Positions 11,402-23,165 of a stretch of DNA of 64,000 bases are shown here, piece after piece; position 1 is the first letter of the stretch, and every line of letters begins with the position of its first letter. The notes below the pieces were generated by a model. It saw nothing but the letters and a program-made list of their open reading frames with translations, made no database searches and was not told where the DNA came from. This DNA comes from Polytrichum commune (Eukaryota > Streptophyta > Polytrichopsida > Polytrichales > Polytrichaceae): contig OX485803.1 in assembly GCA_950295325.1 (NCBI GenBank), forward strand, positions 66,417,554 through 66,481,553, given 5' to 3'. The translations under genes and the position numbers were made by a program.

Positions 11402-12970
11402 CTACACTAGATATTGTATTTAGTGTCATACGGTAGTTTAGTCACCACTGTAACTTTTATGGGGGCACTTCTTCTGAATAAATTTACAATTTTTGTCATC
11501 TCGGCTTACTCTTACTTCATCCAAATGCCAATTACTGGAATAAATTCCAGTATATTATGTTTATCCTACAAAATTTAGTGAAGTACTATCATGAAAGATT
11601 GTAATTTGGATGAAATATCACTTAGTAAGTGATAGTAACTGTGATATTATAAATTGATAATGCCCAATTTTTTCCTTACAAAGAATGACAAATATTGATA
11701 TATTTAGATTTAGAGTTGGTGACACTATTCATGTGGTTTAGAATTAGCAATTAATTGAAATGAAATGAAATGAGAGTAGATTTCAATGTCTAGAAAGTCG
11801 AAAAAGGCTAATGGGACTGAAAGTACATCATGATGGTTTCAACCCAATTAATTCTCTAGCGTGGGAGAGTGTGGTAGCCTCCGTGATATAAAGGCTAATG
11901 TTAATTTGTTGGTCCAATTGAAAAAAAAAATACTTGAGGCTCCATGGAACTACATTCTCAAATAGTGATGGAAACTTATCTCTAATGAGGTTGGATAGGG
12001 GACGTTCTAACACCATAAAGCTTGCCAAAGATTGTTCCTAGCATTATGGTCCTATAGTTCCCCGGGAGTGTATTTCACCATATTTGAAGATCATTTGATT
12101 GATGTTGATAGTCCATGAAGCCGGGAAACCCTCTTTAGCCACCAAATTAAATAGCTTTGTGATTGGTTCACATAGGTCATTTGCAACCCATTTTAGAAGC
12201 TCAAGTTATAACCCATTTGTTCCCTCGCCCTTGTGATTTGCTAGGTCTTTCATATGGGCCCATATCCCCTCCCCCCCCCCCCCCCTGTAAAAACATAAAG
12301 AAGTTGAATGGTTGGAACAAAACGATCATAGATACTTTGACCCAAGGTGTATAGTTTTGTGTAATAATTCATTGCTTCTTGTGGCGTAATTAGGAGGATC
12401 GAATCATCTTTTCTTCAAAGCTCTACCAAACACTTTTAGGTTACTTTTGAGTAGGACATGTAGATCGTTTTGTTTGCACTCCAGGTGAGAGCATTTCTTG
12501 TGGTGGATCATCATGCAATACTTTTTGAAAGCCATTTTGTACATTTTGTCTAAATGACTAGAGGTTAACACCGTATGGAAGTTTTGCCAAGCCTCTCAAC
12601 AATCGTTTTCAAACCATGTGTTGGACGGTCTACCATGTTGTTTGCCACTTGGTATTTTAAGAGAAGGTTGGTTGAGTTGCACATAGTATCTAGTGTAACC
12701 AAGCTACAAGTGAGAATTTGACATCGCTTATCTACTTCATTAAGAATCAAATAACATGAGGAGGACAACTTTTTTTTTTTGGATTGTAATGACTGATGTC
12801 ATCGGATTCTCTCAATTAGTGGGGTCTAGGAACCTCTAAGAGATTGATGCCATTATTGTCAACATGGAGGCCATGTCCTTCGTGAGATCTAGTTCAAGCA
12901 TTAAAATCACCTACTAGAGAATTGAGCAAGACAAAATAATTGGTGACACTAAACACAATATTTAGTGTAA
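11402..12970. mobile_element. TIR element, family A copy, split by a LINE fragment
   Basis: The left end reads CTACACTAGATATTGTATTT followed by AGTGTCAT. The right end complements to CATTACACTAAATATTGTGT followed by TTAGTGTCACCAATT. The inner left part (AGAATGACAAATATT, GTTGGTGACACTA) matches the copies at 44.1 kb and, in reverse, 57.2 kb. The inner right part (GAATTGAGCAAGACAA) matches the 57.2-kb copy. In those copies the two parts are adjacent, so about 1.15 kb here is an insertion. Confidence 0.6.
11760..12920 (-). mobile_element. old LINE fragment (endonuclease to RT)
   Basis: On the minus strand, near 12910, the sequence encodes LVGDFNA, the GDFN motif of LINE AP endonucleases. Near 12055-12000 it encodes NYRTIMLGTIFGKLYG, the early RT block (compare NYRPI.L.NT..K in the family). 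Frames between these points are interrupted many times. No poly-A tail or 3' end is identifiable. The piece lies inside the family A TIR element, so it inserted after that element did. Confidence 0.6.
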
Positions 12971-14192
12971 TGACTTACACAATTATGATGTGTTCCTAGG
13001 AAAAAGCAAACGCATCCAAGAAGTGATGAAATAACCAAAGAAAGTACAAGGCATGCAACTGCTAGTTAACACAAGATGTCCAAATTAAGGTTCAAACGTA
13101 TTTAGGGTGTCTTTATGTGCTTGTCCATGTTTCACACGATTTTTCAAGATGTATTGTGTCACATGTCCATGAGTAACTTGCCTAACATGTTTCACATAAG
13201 CTGGTTAGATGGGTTGAACTACCTACAAGCTAGAAATAGCTAAATATATACACATAATTATGCCAACCACTACAAAGTGGCAAGAGGGAACTACCTCTCA
13301 TCCATCACAACATAAAAAATTTAAACCTTTTAGAATCATGGTCAATTTATCTCAAATGAGTTGGACTAGATTAATTTGGGGTTTTCATTACTAATTTTTG
13401 TTGTCAAATCAACCATAAAATAATAGCCTCCAAGTTGCATGCTATTTCAACATTAGTATGTTGGATGATTCATAGGTAGACTTCCGTCTTCCCCTACAAA
13501 AGTAGGTAAATTTAGTACCGTTATAGGCAAAGCTAACCACATCATGTGTGAACCCACTTTAAGGGTTGGTTCACATGGGTTCCAAGTCCTAATTCCCAAT
13601 TCGCTTGAGGTCAATCCATGCAATTTCAACATGAAAACGGAATCATATAACATCCACATACAACATGTGAACTGACCCCAAGAAGGACAGTATCCACATG
13701 AGGCTCATATACCTCAAATTAGGGATGGTTCACATATCTATGGGTATGTCGTAATTTTAATTGACATATTTATCAATCTTAATGGTAAAATAACTTAACT
13801 TTAAATTAGCATAAATGTAATTTTAGTCACACCTATAAGCAACTTTACCAAAGATGTCGCCTATCTAGAGTGAATTACTACTTCTATTGACATGCGGGCA
13901 ACATCAAACTCACCTTGCTTGTCACAAGTCATCGTGTCATGATGTCATTTGATCATTGGTAAGTCACTAGTCACCACCATGGTCTTTAATTTAGTTAACC
14001 ATCCTGATACGCATGTGGCAAGTTGCCACCGAGGTTTGGTGCTAATTATGTTGTTAGGTTATAACTACAGGGTAACTTAACCTAGCGATGATAACTTAAT
14101 GTATGAGGTAAGTTGACAATGGACCATGTGTGAATGTAGAGAAAATAACAACGAAGTAATAAAAAATACCCATGGGTGTGAACCATGCCTTA
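12971..14192. other. intergenic DNA with fragments of Harbinger-type MITE ends
   Basis: No gene is supported. Near 13556 the sequence TTTAAGGGTTGGTTCACATG, and near 13716 TTAGGGATGGTTCACAT, resemble the termini of the MITEs just downstream, so decayed copies are likely. Confidence 0.4.
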
Positions 14193-14485
14193 GGGCCAGC
14201 TCACATGGGGTCCCAAGTCCCAAGCCCCACACACGTAAGCAAGTCCCAACACAGAGGCAAAGTCCCAACTTTTGAGCCTCAAGACACTATCAAAATATGG
14301 TTGCCCATCATTAAAGTCGGATCTTGATTATTTTTATGCATAACTATTCGAGTTGAGAGTTAAGAAATTGTTTTTATTCGACCCAACTCTCAACACAAGT
14401 CTCAAGCCTCAACTCCAAAAATGTTGCCATGTAAGTATCTAGAGTCGTACTTGGGAGTTAGGAGTTGGGACCCCGTGTGACGTGG
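14193..14485. mobile_element. probable Harbinger-like MITE, diverged
   Basis: The left end GGGCCAGCTCACATGGGGTC is mirrored by the right end, whose complement is CCACGTCACACGGGGTCCCA. TTA precedes the left end and TAA follows the right end, so the target duplication is imperfect. The termini resemble those of the better preserved MITE next to it. Confidence 0.4.
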
Positions 14486-14553
14486 TAAGTCGCAACTTCC
14501 ATGCTCTCAACGGCTGAGATTGCACGGATTGACCTCAAGCGACTTGGGGCTTA

Positions 14554-15051
14554 GGGCCACTTCACACACGAGCCAAGGGCCGTGACCATGAAATTGTGAG
14601 AGCCCAAAAGAACGTGTCCCAAGGCCGTCCCAACACACCTCCCAAATCACGCAGTGTGGTCACGGACCCTCAAGTGGAGTGTGAAGCCATAAGTGACCGG
14701 CCCTCAACCAAATGCTATTTCAATGAACTTCTATTCACACGGGTCCTCACACATGATAAAATAGAATAAACCAACGGTTGCGAGCGTTCGGAGTACTATG
14801 GTCTCCCGGTTTTGGGTTAGGCCCACCTTCAAGAGGTGGTTATGAAAAAAAGTCCAAGTGACCATGAAACATGATCCATTGGATGCCACATAGGAATCCA
14901 CGTAGACTTTACATCCATCTTGCATTCACGTACTCCGTTGGTCCCTCAAGCGTAGTGTGAAGCGAACTTGGACTGGCTCCGCGTTTCCCACCAATGAGAG
15001 TGCTTGAAGTGTAATGGTCACGGGCTCTCAGTCTCGTGTGTGAAGTGGCCC
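14554..15051. mobile_element. Harbinger-type MITE, 498 bp, upstream of the Nudix gene
   Basis: The left end GGGCCACTTCACACACGAG is repeated inverted at the right end. TTA flanks both sides (14551-14553 and 15052-15054). No transposase frame is present, so it is non-autonomous. It ends about 270 bp before the Nudix start codon and therefore contributes to or borders that promoter. A solo piece of the same left end lies at 20100-20195. Confidence 0.75.
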
Positions 15052-15054
15052 TTA

Positions 15055-15317
15055 ACTTATGCAGTGTGGCCACTTGGCGACACGGCGGAAGCAAAAGGGA
15101 AGGGTCGGATGGCGAACAAGAACATTATCCTCGTTCGACGATCCTCTCGTCCTCATTGAAGGAAGGAAGCTGTCGTCCCTTCTTCCGTTGCCTGCCTGCC
15201 TGCCTGCGATGTCGCAGCGTGGAGGGCCACGATGCTAGCCATCGCCGTCTACCTCCCTACCCTCGCCTCCCCATCGCCACCTCCCACAGCGGGCCAGGCC
15301 GTGAGTGAGAAGTCCCA
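15055..15317 (+). promoter_or_regulatory. 5' leader/promoter region of the Nudix gene
   Basis: GC-rich segment between the MITE end and the chosen start codon. CTGC and GCCT repeats near 15190-15207 suggest a transcribed leader. No TATA box can be assigned with confidence. Confidence 0.4.
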
Positions 15318-18300
15318 ATGGGGGGCGCCATCGTCCGAGGTTGTTGCGCAAGCCGTCCGTGCTCGCCGGCCGCTCTATCTCTGTCTGCCCTCGGCTCCTG
15401 GCGCACAGCGGGATCACATGCGGTTCTAGGGTTTCATGCGGGTTTAAGGGCGAGGCCAATTAGAGTTGCGGATCCTGCACTCGGATTGCGGTTTCGGTCG
15501 AGGAACAACGGGCTCGGGAGCGGGGTGAGTGCGTGGGTGATTTCTGCGAGAGCCAGCCGGGCAGGACGCGTGGTGTGTTGCAGCTCGAGTGCCGCGGGTT
15601 CGGAGACTTCGAGCTCGGATAGGATGCAGCAGACTGCTAAGGTTCCGAGAGCTAAGGTTGGTATTCGGAGAGGCCATGGAGGGAATCTTGTTTGGATGTG
15701 GATGTGAAGGAGAAATATTTCGCATCCTCTGGTGATTGTGATGTTGATAGTGTCAATTTTTTTTTAATAATAAATCTGTACGAAAGTAAGAATCACTTCA
15801 AATTTAAAGCTTAGCAATACTAGCATTATTGACTACATTTGAGGCCAATCAATTATGGATCAGCATTTACTTGCGAATGAATTCGTCATTTAGAGTTGAG
15901 AAGGGGGCCGGGAAACCGAGCTATGTGGTTCTGAACACATTTTGTAAGGTGAGAAGAGATCACATGTAGATTGGTAATGCCCGATCCCATTCCGACCTCG
16001 AAATGTGAAATCGTCTTACGCTATATGTACTGATTTATAAATTTCGGATTTATTATACTGGAAATTTTTATACCGGGCATATCTGATAGTTTTTTTGGTT
16101 CCACTGGTTTTATTGCGTAATCATCCGGACAGTTACCATCTACATATACGTGTGTCTGGAGTCTCGTCTTGGAACCTGCTCTGCAAAATTGAGCCAATTC
16201 CAACGCATCAGGAGACTTAGTTTTCTTAAATGCAGCAGAATATAAATCTTGCGACTGAGGACCATCAATGGACTTTAGAAAGAAGCGCATGGGCCTGCTA
16301 TTGGTTTGGGAATTGGTGAATTTAAAGAGGAATCTGGCAACATGCCATTGTTGTATTGATAGAGTTGCTGGTTTCGTACTTTGCTAGTGACACTTTATAA
16401 GGTGAGAAGATGCCTGTCTTTCACCAGAAATTTTGTTCCAAGGACTGAAGATTCTCTGTCAAACTTTGTTCAGACATTTGTGGTCTCTGTCATCTGCATG
16501 TTGTTCAATTCCAACCTTGTGCAAACAGGATGATCTCCAATGAAATCTCAATCAGGTTTTTGGCCCGCTGGTGAGCTTCTGCCAATCATGCGGGGGTGTG
16601 ATGGAGCAACGGATACCAGAAGGCGAGCATGAGATGCGGGCAGTATGCTCCAAATGTGGTGCTATACATTATCAAAACCCTAAAATGGTAATTATTTAGA
16701 CGAAAATGCATTACACGGTGCTAACACCGGACACTCATCTAATTGTCTTGCTTTAAGAGTTCATGGGTTGATTATGCGATGAGTCAATGTTTGCGATTTC
16801 TATAAATGAGGACTATGTACAAATAGGCTATCACTCTGAACAACCCAAATTTGCAGAGCTGAACTTTGAGAATCTGAAAGTCACCCTGAAATCTAACGAT
16901 CAGGAAGTAGACGAGCAGTGTGTTTGAAAAACGTATTCTATAATTTAATGTTCCATCCAGTATCTTCCCAAATTACAGCTCCTGTACCTTGGCAAACGTG
17001 GAGCGATTTTGGTGGGCTAAGGCTTCTCAATGCCTTGTCACTAAATTCAGATTTAATGTGTCGTTCCCACCCATTTGTGTGCAAAGACCATACAAAGTAT
17101 ATTAAAATGCACTTTCATTCTCCATTTAGTGGACATTCTTGGTAACATCTTTCAGTGACAGCTCAATAGACCCAAAATCCATTTTGAAACTCAAGGAACT
17201 CCAGAAATGGGCTGTTGTGGTTAATTCACAATCATAGATGGCACTGGAACCACAGAAGTCGGTTGCAGCAGTCCAATAGACCGTACTAAAGCTTGTATAC
17301 TCCTTGTTCAGGTTTAAGAAAAGATCTGCACTGGTGATAACTGAATATCTATTTAATAGTAATCTTTAAGTATGTAGAGTGTCAGGAGAGATGGCCAGTA
17401 TTTGCTTCTGACTGGAACATGACAGGTGGTAGGTTGCTTGGTGGAGCATGAAAACAAGGTTCTACTGTGTAAGAGGAGTATTCAACCATCATATGGTCTC
17501 TGGTAGGAATCCATCTTTGTGCAGCACATGTGTATATACAGGAACGCCAGAAGTCACAGAAGTGCTATTTTCAGTTGCATTAAAACAGTTTTCTTTCTGG
17601 ATTTTGAACTCAACACATCAGTGGGAAGGATACCCAACTTTCACTGAGCTCACTAATTTTGTTAATTTTTTGGGGATGACATGGTAACCTCTAAATCAAT
17701 AATCTTCAAATTCTAGGATGTTGTTGTAGGACATTGCCAGCAGGGTATATGGAACTAGGTGAGTCGGCTGCTGAAGGTGCTGCGCGAGAGACTATGGAGG
17801 AAGCTCAGGCAGATGTGGAAGTCATCAGCCACTTCGCGCATCTTGACATTCCAGTCATTGGCCAGGTTGGTACTCGTGTATGTTCTATGTTTCCCTAATG
17901 GATTAGTCCTGCAAATGAAGTTCTCATACTGCAGGATGTGAGTTATATTGCTCCATTTGGACAAGAAACGTAGGACACAATGCTGGCTATGTGATTGCCA
18001 CATGTGCCACCTCTGGTTGTGTCATGTACTGATGTTCCATGCAAGATGTTAGAAGAATGCCTTAACTGAGCTTGGAATGGTACTCTGTTGACTCTCTACT
18101 TCTGTGCTGAGGATAAGTAGATTTGCAAGGGGCTGGGTCATTGATGCATGCTTGACCATGTGCAGTGCAGAGCTACATAATATTTCGGGCTCGATTCAAG
18201 CAGCCTACATTTGCTCCTGGCCCAGAGTCATTGGAGTGTGCTCTCTTTGCACTGGACGAAATCCCATTTGACTCCATTGCTTTTTCCTCCATCAGTGTTG

Positions 18301-19507
18301 CCCTCAAGATGGTGAGCTGCAGAGATTTGATGAGTCCTCAGAATCATTACTACACTAAATATGATATTTAGTGTCACTTACTATTTGGAATTATGCAATG
18401 CTATAACTGTTTACTGTACATCTCATTTTTTACCAACAATGGTCGAACTGGTTGTTTGGACATTATGAAAAAATTACATCTTGGTAAAAAATTACACTAG
18501 TAGTAAAGACATAGGAATGTGTAACTCCGAATAGTAAGTAACACTCAATATCATATCTAGTGTAGCTGTTTCATATGTTCTGTAGCTGCCGTGTCTGCGA
18601 CCCTGAGGTTGAGCAATCAGTGATGTACTTCCGAAGGGTGACCTATGGACCTTGACATTTTGTACCTCTTTGCAGTATGTTGAAGATACCAAGGCAGGCC
18701 GGATCAGACAGCATCATGGAGTTATTGACAAGAGGTTGAACAAAGAACTCTTTTTATTTGAATTCAGTGTCCTAGATTTGAATTCAAGTGTTGTTTGTTC
18801 TGTGTAAGTATCAAATATAGTCATTGTATTTAGTCCTGTTGCAATCATACTAAAGGAATACAAACTAAAACTAGATTACGAAAAATGCAAGATAACACAC
18901 CCAGGGACAGAAAATGGTAAGTTTTTGGGACCTCCAATAGGTGCTAGGAACAATGCAAAAGTGAGCCCTGAGGCAGCCAAACTGTGGATTTTTTTATGTG
19001 AAGCATAATCCAGGATTCACTGGGCCATTGCTAGAACTTGGACTTGATCAGTTGAGCAATTGTAACTTATTCTAGAAATGTACATCTTGAAAGGAACATA
19101 TGTAATGCTTTACATCAAGATTAATTCTACTGGAGGAGTTTTGTATTGTCATGTTTGGTTACTTGCATCTGAGAGCCCCAGCCCTTTTTGTTGATGTGTC
19201 GATAAAAATATTACTGCTACAAGTTGCGAATGGGCGAAGTGAAGTGATGAACTATTGTTTCCCTGTTGGTTTGATTGCCGCATTGATGGCTATTGCTTCA
19301 CACTTGCTTCACACTTCAGCCTGTTGGCAGGTGGTTGCAAGCACTGTAATTCCTCCAGGATTTACATTGTGGATGAGATTCTTTCACTGTCAATTGTTGT
19401 ACTTACCTATGATTTGAAGGAGCTGACACATTCTTGACCATTGCAGACCTGGTGCAAGCCCTTCAGACCCGCAAGGATACGTGGTTCGAGATCACCTCAT
19501 AGCTTGA
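15318..19507 (+). CDS. NUDX23: Nudix hydrolase, NUDX23-like FAD pyrophosphatase, plastid
   Basis: Seven coding exons: 15318-15656, 16556-16687, 17426-17502, 17730-17865, 18171-18311, 18676-18734 and 19447-19507. All junctions are GT-AG and in frame, giving about 314 residues. Exon 1 encodes an Arg/Ser/Ala-rich N-terminus like a chloroplast transit peptide. Exon 2 holds a zinc ribbon (FCQSCGG and VCSKCG). Exon 3 gives [20 protein letters not shown] and exon 4 the Nudix box, [20 protein letters not shown]. Exon 5 carries [20 protein letters not shown], a hallmark of the plant NUDX23 group, and the last exon ends [10 protein letters not shown]...DHLIA. In that group the enzyme splits FAD to FMN and AMP in plastids. 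Oddity: the Gly of the box's EExG is Gln (EEAQ). Introns are long and one holds a MITE. Confidence 0.9.
16021..16290 (-). other. open stretch in Nudix intron 1, unidentified
   Basis: An 89-codon open frame on the opposite strand in the first intron, containing [20 protein letters not shown]. It may be a decayed exon of another gene or a chance frame. No family is recognised. Confidence 0.15.
18350..18566. mobile_element. MITE, family B, in a Nudix intron
   Basis: The left end CACTAAATATGATATTTAGT then GTCACTTACTATTTGGA is mirrored by the right end, whose complement is CACTAGATATGATATTGAGT then GTTACTTACTATTCGGA. The inverted repeat is about 45 bp in a 217-bp element. It lies in the intron between the fifth and sixth coding exons of the Nudix gene. 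A related copy is at 21.3 kb. Confidence 0.75.
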
Positions 19508-20099
19508 TTTTGCAAGAACAATCAACTGTTGACCCCTGTATTCAACTTTCTACTATCTTGACACAGGTCTTCACTGCTATCTACATTCACCATAAATTTT
19601 GAGGGAATAGAGCTAGTTTAGCAAGAATTGCACGAACTTGAGATCTCAAAGAGAAATGCGTAGCAGTTTGCTCAGTTTCACTCCTTATCTTCTTTGTTTA
19701 GAACTGCAAGTTCACCTCTGCACAGTAGGTAATTGTTGTCAAGGGGCAACCTTGCTATTTGTTCTATTTGTCATAATATTTCAAGTTTGCAGATACACCA
19801 TATGTCCGTGCATTGTTTCTTTGTGGGAGAATTTTTCCTTGTCAGATGTAGTTTTGACTGAAGTTGAATTCGTGCCAGCAGTGGGTAACTTATCAATGTT
19901 TACATCACTCTGAGATTGCGAGATGTTTTGCAAGAGTTAAGTTTTGCAAGAGATGTCACTGTGATATTCTTCTAATTCAAGTCAAGAATGAAGTAAGAAA
20001 TCATTGCTGCCTACAAGCACTCTAGGGAGATAGAATATTTCCCTCTCACCTTCTACAATAAAGTAATGATCATGTTTGTAGGATGTGAAACACACAATT
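19508..20099 (+). other. 3' flank of the Nudix gene, no further gene
   Basis: T-rich sequence after the stop codon, probably the 3' untranslated region followed by spacer. No conserved frame was found. Confidence 0.5.
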
Positions 20100-20195
20100 T
20101 CATGGTCACTTCACACACAAGCCAAGAGCAGTGACCATGAAATTGTGAGAGCCCAAAAGAAAGTATCCAAAGGCCATCCTAAATGTGAGGAATAC
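20100..20195. repeat. solo end of the Harbinger-type MITE
   Basis: About 85 bp match the left end of the MITE at 14554, including GTGACCATGAAATTGTGAGA and GCCCAAAAGAA. No matching right end was found nearby. Confidence 0.65.
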
Positions 20196-20374
20196 TCCAC
20201 ATAATACTGTTAGTCCCACAAAACATTGTTATGAGTTTGAATAATGTTATGTCGGAGCTCATGTCATTCATTATCAAAGTGAAGAATCTCTTTCACATTA
20301 AATGATCATAAAGGTGTCCCAATATTGTTGACTATTGAACCTTAAGTGGTCAATATATTTTGAGAATATGTCTA

Positions 20375-20870
20375 TGGTCTCAATTTGGGTTTGCTAATCA
20401 TCTTGTACTAATTGTGTGGGAGACGAGAAGTGGGGGCAACGCTATGTAGTGTGTATGATTGGGGGCCGGGGCTCAAGGGAGGAGGGACATATATGATCAT
20501 TTAAGAAGGAAGAGAATATTCACTTTGACAATGAATTAGATATTTATATATGAGCTCCAAAAAATATAAAGAAAATGATCAACCTTAATTTGGATCTGCT
20601 TATCACCTTGTACTAATTGTGTGTTTGATACTTTATGAAAAATGGGAGCAAAGTTGTATTGTCAACACAATTTTAGGGGGAGGGGCAGGTGGCACATATG
20701 TATTCATTTAAGAAGAAAGAGATTTGAGAAGTAAGAAAATCTTTACTTTGATAAGGAATAGGATATTTTGATATGAGCTTCAAAAATGATGAAGAGAATG
20801 ACTGTGCGTTTTGTTAATTATCTCATATTGATGGTGTGTTCAATATCTTCCGAGAAGTGTGGTTAGTGCA
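20375..20870. repeat. tandem units of about 220 bp (left part)
   Basis: Repeated blocks start near 20380, 20583 and 20805 with variants of CTTGTACTAATTGTGTG and include TCATTTAAGAAG, GATATTT and ATATGAGCT. A further unit appears at about 21865-22090 beyond an inserted segment. Confidence 0.65.
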
Positions 20871-20889
20871 AAAAGGTTAACATATAGGC

Positions 20890-20968
20890 CGCCCACACAT
20901 ACTGGTGGTCGGCAGCAGTGAACGGGCGAACTCCGTTCACTGTCACTAGTATGTGTGGGCCTATGTTC
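20890..20968. repeat. strong imperfect hairpin
   Basis: GCCCACACATACT pairs with AGTATGTGTGGGC, and inside it CAGTGAACGG pairs with CCGTTCACTG around GCGAACT. An outer region like its left arm recurs inverted near 21810-21853 (GGTGTGGGGAGGCT), so it may be the end of a TIR element of about 960 bp. Confidence 0.6.
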
Positions 20969-20975
20969 GGGGAGA

Positions 20976-21327
20976 ATCGGCCGTTACGTACAGATGACCT
21001 GGTTGAGTTTGAGAAATAGCCAGGTTGAGTTCGAAAAATAACCTAAAGTTACGAAGACGAATTGGTTGATTTTGAGAAATTACCCAGTGGAACTTCGAGA
21101 CTTCATGAGAATTTGGTATCTAAAGTTACAAAGACGAACTGGTTGATTTTGAGAAATGACCCTGTTGAACAAGACCTCACAAAACTTATCAAGCATTCTA
21201 GAGGAATATAGAGAATATGCCTCAAATTAATAAAGAAAAAACCGAAAGTTCATGCAACATGTAAATAACCAATATGACTTGGAAAGAATAGAAATTGAAC
21301 CGATCATACCAAAAAAATCTCCATGGA
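20976..21327. repeat. dispersed repeat, copy 1 (pair with 56.3 kb)
   Basis: Shares with 56258-56492 a series of ordered blocks: GTTACAGATGA-like, GGTTGAG.TTGAGAAATA, AGAGGAAT.T..AGAATAT.CCTCAA, TTAATAAA, CAACATGTAA and a final CCGATCAT. Copy 1 is longer because of internal repetition of the TTGAGAAATGACC block. Confidence 0.65.
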
Positions 21328-21334
21328 CAATTAG

Positions 21335-21554
21335 TCAAATATGATATTTAGTGTGACTTACTATTTGGATTTACACGGTGCTATATCATTTTGCTAATGA
21401 AATAAATTTTTACCAAGTAAAGTTGTCAATGTTTTATAATGTCCAAACTACCAATTTAACATTTGTTGGTACAATATGAAATGTACAATAAATAGATATA
21501 GCATTGCGTAATTCCACATAATAAGCTTTGCCTAAATGTCATATTCAATGTAGT
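21335..21554. mobile_element. MITE, family B, copy 2
   Basis: CAAATATGATATTTAGTGTG followed by ACTTACTATTTGGAT is mirrored by the right end (complement ACATTGAATATGACATTTAG). Size and internal blocks (TTTTTACCAA, ATGCTATA-like) agree with the copy at 18.35 kb. Confidence 0.7.
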
Positions 21555-21864
21555 TATAAAGAAATATGAATTCGTGGCCTTTCTCTAAGCTCACTCATTG
21601 CAAAAGTGAAAACGTAGTGAATTATCTCGCTTGAAACTATTCAAAAGTGCGGAATTACCTCACTTGAAATTATCTTGCTCGAGATTATCATATAGTACGA
21701 AATTATCCGACATGTGAAATTACCGAACGCAGCAGCGAACGAGCGAGTAGCAGGACCGATGCGACTAGTCGCTGCCACTGCTATAAAGTTAATATAAAGT
21801 GCGACCATGCTAGTGGGAGCCGGTGACTAGCCTCACCACCAGCAGGTGTGGGGAGGCTAATAGT

Positions 21865-22090
21865 TGGGGATTGGGAGGAAGATATGATCATCTTTAAATA
21901 TAAATAGATTATATATACACACACACACATACACACATACATACATACATACATACATACATTCTCTCTTCAATATAGAATTAGATTTATTTATATGAGC
22001 TCCAAATATATGAAGAAATTGGCTATGGCTTCAATTTTGATTTGCTACTCATTCATACTAATCGCATGTTGAATATCCTACGAGAGGTCA
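21865..22090. repeat. tandem unit resumed, with (CA)n/(CATA)n tract
   Basis: GATATGATCATCTTTAAATA, ATATGAGCTCCAAA and CATACTAATCGCATGTTGAA repeat the units of 20375-20870. A microsatellite of CACA and CATA units occupies about 21915-21962. Confidence 0.65.
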
Positions 22091-22829
22091 AGGCCGAGAT
22101 TAAAGTATCTATTATAAGACCACTTAACTTATACCAAAAATATCCATCCTTAAATTAAACATTAGCATTATCTCTTGCAACAAAAGAGCATTGTGACATT
22201 GCATAGCACTTTCTTTTGGCCGTTCTCCACATGGCTCTATCAAAAAGTCCAAGTTCAGACAACATGGAGAAATTTGAGTGCAACCCTCCAAGAACCCCCT
22301 AGACGGCCTTTGAGTCGGTCGAGGAGGCAGGTGGTTGGTTGGAGCATAATCATCCAAAGTTTGGTTCATTTTCCCATCTTGTTTACCACTCTCGGTAAAA
22401 AACCAAACCCCTAGAAAACTAAATGGTTAGCAATCCAAAATTTTGTTATCATCCGGTTAGGGGATAAATTATTTTAATAAAAAAAACCGAAGATTTCAAA
22501 ATTCATTTCCAATACCCCAAAAAATTGGGACTTATGCGATCAGGCCATGAGACCATCATGATACTTTCAATAATCTATCAGAGGAAATGCAAAGTTAAGC
22601 AGATAACACCACATTTTCACCCACATCTTTAATCATCACAAATAAAACCCTTGACGCTTTGTATCCGACCTAACTTTGTTGCAAAGTCACCACACAAGCA
22701 ACAATTCTAGGGTTTTAGACAAATAGGGTTTATGTAACAAAATTTGTCAAAAACAATGTGGTGAGTGTGTCCTTATGTCCCTCAAATGTAGTAAGGTAGA
22801 TGGGTCTTAGTGGCTCGTTTTCTTAATCG
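22091..22829. other. intergenic DNA, no gene supported
   Basis: Mixed sequence with short open frames on both strands and no domain motifs. Confidence 0.5.
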
Positions 22830-23165
22830 GATCCCTATATTTGATTATGTGGTTTGGTGAGGATTAAAGAGAAAGCATCATAAAGGCACATGTTTAAAAG
22901 AGATTGGACTATGTTTTCAAATTTAATAACTACTCTACACTCAATAGTGAACATAATTAGGAGGACCTATGTGTACAATGTAGAAATTAACAAACATATA
23001 CTTCTAATACCTGTAGCTAAATAAGGGGAGGTCTGATGTTCAACCTGGTTTTGCAAATGTTTCATTCTAAATTTGCTAATGCAACACGAGTTTACTTGTG
23101 TAACCCTAATTGGTAGAAGTAGAAGAACATGAAAAACGAACCAAATAACACCCACATACCTTAGT
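22830..23165. repeat. dispersed repeat, copy 2 (pair with 4.1 kb)
   Basis: Same ordered blocks as 4135-4475, in the same orientation, without any neighbouring acyltransferase exon. This supports an independent dispersed repeat rather than a copy of the gene intron. Confidence 0.75.

Noticed and set aside
22175-22414. Plus-strand 79-codon frame with PRRPLSRSRRQVVGW
   Set aside because: Short, without motif or splice support; its minus-strand counterpart is equally open.
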